Of a stretch of DNA of 6,404 bases, positions 5,466 to 6,404 are shown in pieces. This stretch comes from an uncultured Lachnospiraceae bacterium (GTDB lineage: Bacteria; Bacillota_A; Clostridia; Lachnospirales; Lachnospiraceae). The translations under genes and the position numbers were made by a program. The stretch is from the NCBI GenBank assembly GCA_946614075.1, contig CAMOGO010000069.1, positions 1 through 6,404 on the forward strand, read 5' to 3'. How positions within the stretch are numbered: the stretch's first letter is position 1; the number at the start of each line of letters is the position of its first letter. The notes under the pieces are model-generated. The model was not told the DNA's origin and ran no database searches. It saw only the letters and a program-made list of their open reading frames with translations.

Positions 5466-5475
5466 TCTGCATAAG
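5447..5475 (+). promoter_or_regulatory. Weak promoter candidate for the transporter gene
   Basis: TTGAAA (5447-5452), a 17-base spacer and CATAAG (5470-5475), a 4-of-6 match to the -10. It overlaps the 3' arm of the preceding hairpin. No better promoter is visible before the transporter, so that gene may depend on an activator or on read-through. Confidence 0.25.
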
Positions 5476-5480
5476 GGGAG

Positions 5481-5512
5481 CCTGACACTGCATCAGGGGC
5501 TTATAGCAGTGT
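5481..5512 (+). promoter_or_regulatory. Overlapping inverted repeats in the transporter leader
   Basis: ACACTGC (5485-5491) and GCAGTGT (5506-5512) form a perfect 7-bp inverted repeat with a 14-base gap, so half-site centres are 21 bp apart, two helical turns. A second, mutually exclusive 5-bp stem CCTGA/TCAGG (5481-5485 with 5493-5497) overlaps it. Related GGGGAGCCTG and GGGGAAGCCTG segments flank it at 5476 and 5516. It could be an operator for a dimeric repressor or a switching leader structure. Confidence 0.35.
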
Positions 5513-5545
5513 ATTGGGGAAGCCTGGATTTGTATGGGGGATAAT

Positions 5546-6404
5546 ATGGATACCGTAAAGCTCGATACCCGGAAAACCGTTCTGGTTGGCATGGCATTTC
5601 TTTCGATCTGCGCTTTCTGGCAGATGTACAATAATGTCATCCCGCTGATCCTGACCAACACCTTTCACCTGAACGAAACCATCTCAGGCGTGATCATGGC
5701 CGCGGACAACGTCCTGGCATTGTTCCTGCTGCCGCTTTTCGGCGGCCTGAGTGACAAATGCCAGACACGCATCGGCCGTCGCCGGCCATTTGTCCTCGCG
5801 GGAACGATCGCAGCGGTCATCCTGATGATGCTTCTGCCTCTTTTGGATGACAGCTATTTTACCGCAGCAGCGACCTGGAAGCTGGCCGCCTTCATCGGAA
5901 TCCTGGGCTGTCTTCTCGTAGCCATGGGAACCTACCGTTCCCCGGCCGTCGCCCTGATGCCGGATGTCACACCGAAGCCCCTGCGCAGCCGCGCAAATGC
6001 CATCATCAACCTGATGGGCGCGATCGGCGGCATCCTCTACCTGATCATCACGACCATTCTCTACTCCGAAAGCCGTACCGCCGGTATGGAGCACGTCAGC
6101 TACGTACTGCTCTTTGCCATCGTAGCCGGGATCATGATCCTGGCCGTCGTCATCCTCATGACGATGGTCGATGAGCCGAAACTCGCGGCCAAGGCAGAGG
6201 CTTACGAAAAAGAGCACCCGGAGGATAATCTGGCCGTTGTCGACGAGAGCGGTACCGAGAAGCTCCCGGCGGATGTCAAACGCAGCCTGGCCTTCCTTCT
6301 GGTCTCGATTGCCCTCTGGTTCATCGCCTACAACGCTGTCGAAACCTGGTTCACGACCTTTGCCAATAAGATGTGGAATATGGCCCTGGGCTCGGCATCC
6401 CTTT
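5546..6404 (+). CDS. MFS sugar-type transporter (SLC45/GPH-like), 5' part
   Basis: The frame runs open to the window end, giving the first 286 residues of a major facilitator permease. It has about six hydrophobic helices (near 11-33, 46-68, 82-100, 111-130, 155-175 and 185-206), a charged cytoplasmic loop of about 40 residues (207-246), and then helix 7 (247-268). The motif GGLSDKCQTRIGRRRP (66-81) is MFS motif A. RSPAVALMPDVTP (131-143) followed by LRSRANAI is typical of SLC45- and GPH-type sugar:cation carriers, so a sugar or glycoside is the likeliest cargo (inference). The start is uncertain. The ATG at 5546 has only GGGGGA four bases upstream. An in-frame ATG at 5534 would add MGDN but has no well-placed ribosome site either. 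Translation initiation therefore looks weak compared with the other genes here. The gene is truncated by the window, not by mutation. Confidence 0.88.
   Translation, partial: MDTVKLDTRKTVLVGMAFLSICAFWQMYNNVIPLILTNTFHLNETISGVIMAADNVLALFLLPLFGGLSDKCQTRIGRRRPFVLAGTIAAVILMMLLPLLDDSYFTAAATWKLAAFIGILGCLLVAMGTYRSPAVALMPDVTPKPLRSRANAIINLMGAIGGILYLIITTILYSESRTAGMEHVSYVLLFAIVAGIMILAVVILMTMVDEPKLAAKAEAYEKEHPEDNLAVVDESGTEKLPADVKRSLAFLLVSIALWFIAYNAVETWFTTFANKMWNMALGSASL

Noticed and set aside
5684..6217. Minus-strand open frame of 177 codons with many D, H and G residues
   Set aside because: It is the shadow of the transporter helices; the sense frame has clear MFS motifs.

Overview
The window looks like chromosome of a low-to-mid GC Gram-positive anaerobe, most likely Bacillota class Clostridia and plausibly Lachnospiraceae. 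The grounds are strong AGGAGG ribosome-binding sites, sigma-A promoters of the TTGAAA-N17-TATAAT type (often with an extended TGn), short intergenic regions and the protein types. The family assignment is an inference from style, not from a marker gene.

Layout from left to right. Positions 1-85 hold a GC-rich degenerate repeat array whose motif recurs every 12 or 24 bases. Then come two minus-strand genes: trpS (tryptophanyl-tRNA synthetase, 86-1090), and upstream of it a small four-helix membrane protein of unknown function (1291-1641). Each has its own promoter. A clean intrinsic terminator, with two decayed look-alikes beside it, separates them. Positions 1642-2058 are a divergent control region with one good minus-strand promoter, two plus-strand promoters and a doubtful small reading frame.

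On the plus strand follow three genes. The first is a class I (archaeal-type) lysyl-tRNA synthetase of 671 residues that carries an extra C-terminal tRNA-binding domain of the MetRS/Trbp111 kind (2059-4074). The second is a peptidase M20D-type amidohydrolase (4230-5405). The third is the first part of a major facilitator transporter of the SLC45/GPH sugar-carrier type, cut by the window end (5546-6404). A strong hairpin follows the LysRS gene. A long imperfect hairpin without a U-tract follows the amidohydrolase. The transporter leader holds further inverted repeats.

Together the genes are mainly housekeeping: two aminoacyl-tRNA synthetases transcribed in opposite directions, then a hydrolase and a transporter that may serve peptide-like or conjugate nutrient use. 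I see no defence system, CRISPR array, rRNA, tRNA or complete mobile element. The most unusual item is the LysRS-tRNA-binding-domain fusion; the leaders and repeats are secondary points of interest.
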